Assembly (NCBI GenBank): GCA_964200185.2
Contig: CAXNAD020000020.1
Coordinates: 1-46,292, forward strand
Direction: 5' to 3'
From: Choristocarpus tenellus KU-1152
Taxonomy: Eukaryota > Phaeophyceae
Length of the DNA: 46,292 bases
Part shown: positions 45,627-46,292 of the stretch, in pieces
How the letters are laid out: every line of letters begins with the position of its first letter
Position numbering within the stretch: position 1 is the stretch's first letter
Notes under the pieces: model-generated
Database searches by the model: none
What the model saw: only the letters and a program-made list of their open reading frames with translations
Told to the model about the DNA's origin: nothing
Made by a program: the position numbers and the translations under genes

Positions 45627-46292
45627 ACTCAGATGTCAAGTCAGAGCTGGTTGTGAACAGGTCAACTGAGATCTGTTACCAGTTATCTAATCTCTTTACA
45701 AAACGATAGACTATTCCTATGTGTGACAATATGACATTCAAATGATTGGTCAAAACTAGATGGTCAACCTCTCTAAAGAGTTATGATATATGTGGGTAAC
45801 ACGAGATCTGGGCTAAGGTGTGCAATTCATGACTGTGCAGTATAGGCTGGTAGTCTATATGGTTTAGATCTGTTTATTGGCCACTTCTAGATAACAGATA
45901 TGTTGGCTAAGTGAAAGAATTGATGTTGACTTGTATTTGTGTGCATAGATTAATAGGTTCGAGGCTTGGATGACTGATTTCTTATTACCCCTAGGCAAAA
46001 GAAAAGCTATTCCAATAGAGTCTTTGCATTGTGTTGTATGGATGTATTTATTAGCGGAGTGAGCACTATCCCTTGAGGTGGGGGGTGGTGCTCTCTCTTA
46101 TTATCTATCTTATTGCACATGTCAGCTGACACATCAGCTGAAACACCATCAAAGATGTTTTTTACCATGACTTAGAAAAAAATACTCCATTCACATCTTC
46201 AGATCTCAAAAAAATAGAAGGGTGGTCTTTTATTATACCGTTATTGCCGTATGCCATATACCGTTATACCGTGGTACCGAGTCAGGTTCCCA

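Larger units (their letters stand above)
41283..46292. other. Repeat-rich stretch without an intact gene
   Basis: About 5 kb with no spliced gene that can be supported. It contains tRNA-like repeat units (41480-41540, and possibly 43160-43225), a mariner-like transposase relic (42560-43020), an LTR-like core (44641-44744), a MITE (45382-45626) and a short array of ACCGT-type units at the right edge. A frame at 44882-45136 (+) is open for 84 codons without recognisable similarity and is left out as a gene. Confidence 0.5.

Overview
This is a eukaryotic nuclear window. Every confident gene is split by spliceosomal introns of about 100 bp to 1.8 kb, nearly all GT-AG. The gene content points to a flagellated or zoospore-forming alga with a complex red-lineage plastid, most likely a photosynthetic stramenopile. 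One gene encodes a plastid CSP41A-type protein whose presequence is a signal peptide cut just before a phenylalanine (VSA|FYAPF). Another encodes a DPY30/GAF protein of axonemal type. No species can be named from the sequence alone.

Layout. 1-1957 holds no recognisable gene. 1958-11481 (+) is the DPY30-GAF protein, with a C-terminal part like the pre-stalk region of dynein heavy chains; its introns carry a MITE and tRNA-derived repeats. 11482-13459 is intergenic and contains a short degenerate fragment of bacterial tolB. 13460-17148 (+) is a mitochondrial HIBCH-family CoA hydrolase. 17648-22607 (-) is an ANTH-domain protein with a signal-peptide-like N-terminus and an Arg/Ser-rich segment. 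22781-28526 (+) is CSP41A. 28792-32897 (-) is a six-blade kelch protein whose last exon end is triplicated. 33041-33774 (+) is the N-terminal acetyltransferase NAA50, with a GC-AG intron. 34590-38843 (-) is a membrane-anchored ATP-grasp protein. 39584-41282 (+) is a hypothetical gene of uncertain model. 41283-46292 is repeat-rich: SINE-like units, a mariner-like transposase relic, an LTR-like core and a second MITE copy.

The exon joins given for HIBCH, ANTH, CSP41A, kelch, NAA50 and ATP-grasp were worked out by hand. Each gives one uninterrupted reading frame with matching splice phases, 165 to 525 residues long. From 17.6 kb rightward the genes alternate as head-to-head pairs: ANTH/CSP41A share 173 bp and kelch/NAA50 share 143 bp between start codons. 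The genes do not form one pathway. They cover flagellar structure, valine catabolism, membrane or plastid biology, plastid RNA, and protein N-acetylation.

The points most worth following up are the ANTH protein (secretory/plastid-like presequence and loss of the lipid-binding motif), the dynein-like tail on the DPY30-GAF protein, the tolB fragment, the missing catalytic Asp in HIBCH, the long acidic tail on CSP41A, and the triplicated kelch exon end.
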